A stretch of DNA of 24,873 nt from Deltaproteobacteria bacterium (lineage in GTDB: Bacteria > Desulfobacterota_B > Binatia > UBA9968). The notes under the pieces are model-generated. The model did not search any database and was not told where the DNA came from. It worked only from the letters and a program-made list of their open reading frames with translations. The stretch covers positions 1 to 24,873 of the forward strand of contig JAPUHZ010000135.1 in NCBI GenBank assembly GCA_027297485.1. The letters are read 5' to 3'. The position numbers and the translations under genes were made by a program. Positions 23,397 through 24,873 of the stretch are shown in pieces (the stretch's first letter is position 1; each line of letters begins with the position of its first letter).

Positions 23397-24873
23397 GTGA
23401 AATGGGAGAGCTTCAGGGGACTATTTTCTTGGAAGAGGGGCGGCATTCGCCGTCGCCTCTTATTTATCGGTCTTGCCTTTTTAGCCTTTGCCCTTATTAC
23501 GAATACCCTTGCCGGTTTTTTTTATGCCCGGAGGCAGATAGAGAAGACAGCAGCCCAAGTCCAAATTGAGGTTGCTTCCAGGGTATCCCACGAGATCGAA
23601 AAATTCATTAACCGTAAACAGGAAAGACTGCTTGATCTGGCGACCTTTTTAGGCCTCCATGCTTTTGGGAGTGAAGAACAGAGGCTCTTTGCTCTTCTCC
23701 TGCTAAAAAATGACAACTCTTTTACTGAGATTGCGGTTTTGGACGATAAGGGGATGGAGGTTCTGAAGGTCTCTGAGAGGAAGATTTATCTTCCACGTGA
23801 GTTTTCCGATCAAAGCAGGTCAGAAAAGTTTAAGAGGGCTAGCTCCGGTGAGAGCTACGTTAGTTCCGTCTATGCCACGGATAGGGCCGAGCCCTATGTC
23901 ACCATGGCTGTCCCCATCAAAGGTGCTTCCAAACAGGTAATGGGGCTCGTCTCTGCTGAAATGAACTTGAAGTTCCTTTGGCAGGTTATTGGCGATGTCA
24001 AGTTCGGTTCTGCGGGTTACGCTTACTTGGTGGATGACCTGGGAAATCTCATTGCCCATAAGGATCCATCGCTGGTCCTAAAAAGGACAAACCTCAGTCA
24101 CCTCCATGAAGTCCAGGAATTTCTCCGCGACCCTATGGGTGTAGATCCCACTGTCGCTGATATAGGCCGAGGAATTATGGGCGAGCCTGTGATGGGCACT
24201 TTTGCTTCAGTACGTGGGTTAGGATGGGCGGTCATTTTGGAAGAGCCGGTGGACTCAGCCCTAGCTGATCTGAGGAGGATGAGGCGCTACGCATTCCTGC
24301 TCCTGGGGCTGGGGTTGTTAGTGGGAGCGGTTATCATCACGTATGTCAGCAACAAGATAACCAAACCGATTCGTGAGCTCCATCGGGGTGTTGAGATCAT
24401 TGCCGGCGGGAATCTTGATCACCGAGTTGAAATTAAGAGTGGCGATGAGATTGAAGAGTTGGCCCAAGAGTTTAATGAGATGGCGGGGGAAATCAAAACC
24501 CTCTATTACACACTCGACCAGAAGGTGGAACAGAGAACCAGGGAGCTTGCCGCCCTTTATGACGTTACGGCTACGGTCAATCAATCCTTAGAGATGGAGC
24601 CGGTATTGCAAGAGGTGATCAAAAAGATCACGGAGATATTTCATTTTGATGCGACGAGGATCTATCTTTTTAATACCCAAATGGATGAGCTGCATTTACG
24701 GGCTTCTTTTGAAACCTTGCCAGACTCTTTTAAACCACCTACGGTTGTTCCACGGGGGCAGGGTGTCAACGGTAGGGTGGCGGAAACGGGAAAGCCCATG
24801 ATCTTCGAAGATGCGCAGAGTGATCCCAGGTATAAAGAGTTGAGCCATGGTAAGTCGATAGAAAAAGCGGGAT
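23397..24873 (+). CDS. Membrane sensor kinase (double Cache-HAMP-GAF), 3'-partial
   Basis: The open frame runs from GTG 23397 to the window edge (492 complete codons). The GTG was chosen because an in-frame stop lies at 23382-23384 and no ATG precedes the first membrane helix. TM1 is residues 21-43. The periplasmic part, about 44-297, is a double-Cache sensor (VASRVSHEIEKFINRKQERL, ending VRGLGWAVILEEPVDSAL). TM2 is about 299-318, and HAMP is about 319-372 (ITKPIRELHRGVEIIAGG). A coiled coil and the start of a GAF domain follow (from about residue 383, LYDVTATVNQSLEMEPVL). Histidine-kinase domains are expected beyond the edge, as in related proteins, but are not seen. It is 8 bases behind copy B, so it is in one operon with the binding proteins, which could present ligand to its Cache domain. 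Confidence 0.85.
   Translation, partial: MKWESFRGLFSWKRGGIRRRLLFIGLAFLAFALITNTLAGFFYARRQIEKTAAQVQIEVASRVSHEIEKFINRKQERLLDLATFLGLHAFGSEEQRLFALLLLKNDNSFTEIAVLDDKGMEVLKVSERKIYLPREFSDQSRSEKFKRASSGESYVSSVYATDRAEPYVTMAVPIKGASKQVMGLVSAEMNLKFLWQVIGDVKFGSAGYAYLVDDLGNLIAHKDPSLVLKRTNLSHLHEVQEFLRDPMGVDPTVADIGRGIMGEPVMGTFASVRGLGWAVILEEPVDSALADLRRMRRYAFLLLGLGLLVGAVIITYVSNKITKPIRELHRGVEIIAGGNLDHRVEIKSGDEIEELAQEFNEMAGEIKTLYYTLDQKVEQRTRELAALYDVTATVNQSLEMEPVLQEVIKKITEIFHFDATRIYLFNTQMDELHLRASFETLPDSFKPPTVVPRGQGVNGRVAETGKPMIFEDAQSDPRYKELSHGKSIEKAG

Noticed and set aside
1..24873. tRNA, rRNA or CRISPR array
   Set aside because: No cloverleaf, rRNA-like block or regularly spaced repeat-spacer pattern was found in the intergenic stretches.

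Overview
This is a bacterial chromosomal window of mixed housekeeping and sensory content. A few 60-base lines counted by hand give about 55-60% G+C. The block ilvC-psd-pssA-leuA-leuB-asd-truA, the many sensor kinases, the orphan TrpX-like binding proteins and a sigma-54 promoter recall uncultured Deltaproteobacteria, NC10 (Methylomirabilota) or Nitrospirae-like lineages. No marker gene fixes the phylum, so this placement is an inference from gene order and protein flavour.

Layout. 1-1209: 3' part of a GAF/HisKA/HATPase sensor kinase broken by an in-frame TAG, followed by a small palindromic repeat. 1277-2755 (minus): UbiD-type decarboxylase. 2970-9403 (plus): ilvC, psd, pssA, leuA, leuB, asd, covering branched-chain amino acid, phosphatidylethanolamine and aspartate-family synthesis. 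9676-12351 (minus): valS of the archaeal/rickettsial subtype, lying against the direction of the operon between asd and truA. 12597-13328: truA. 13329-13566: noncoding, structured-looking DNA ending in a second, inverted copy of the repeat seen at 1206. 13567-15781: an exported or membrane-anchored alpha/beta hydrolase and a PuuE-like polysaccharide deacetylase. 15872-17909: leuC and leuD with their own promoter. 17954-18793: exported DUF3108 protein. 18794-20975: a weak small ORF and a PAS/HisKA kinase whose H-box region has collapsed through several small lesions. 21035-24873: a likely sigma-54-driven operon of a small excisionase-type HTH protein, two tandem periplasmic binding proteins and a double-Cache/HAMP/GAF sensor kinase that runs off the window.

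How the genes fit together. IlvC, LeuA, LeuCD and LeuB are steps of valine/leucine synthesis. Asd feeds lysine, threonine and methionine, and indirectly isoleucine. PssA and Psd make phosphatidylserine and then phosphatidylethanolamine. The most unusual part is the right end. It has two duplicated substrate-binding proteins, no transporter genes, and a sensor kinase directly behind them, all downstream of a sigma-54 promoter with an upstream dyad. This looks like a ligand-sensing module rather than an importer. Two of the three sensor kinases seen are damaged, each by different lesions, and a 41-bp repeat with 40/41 matches occurs in opposite orientations about 12.3 kb apart.
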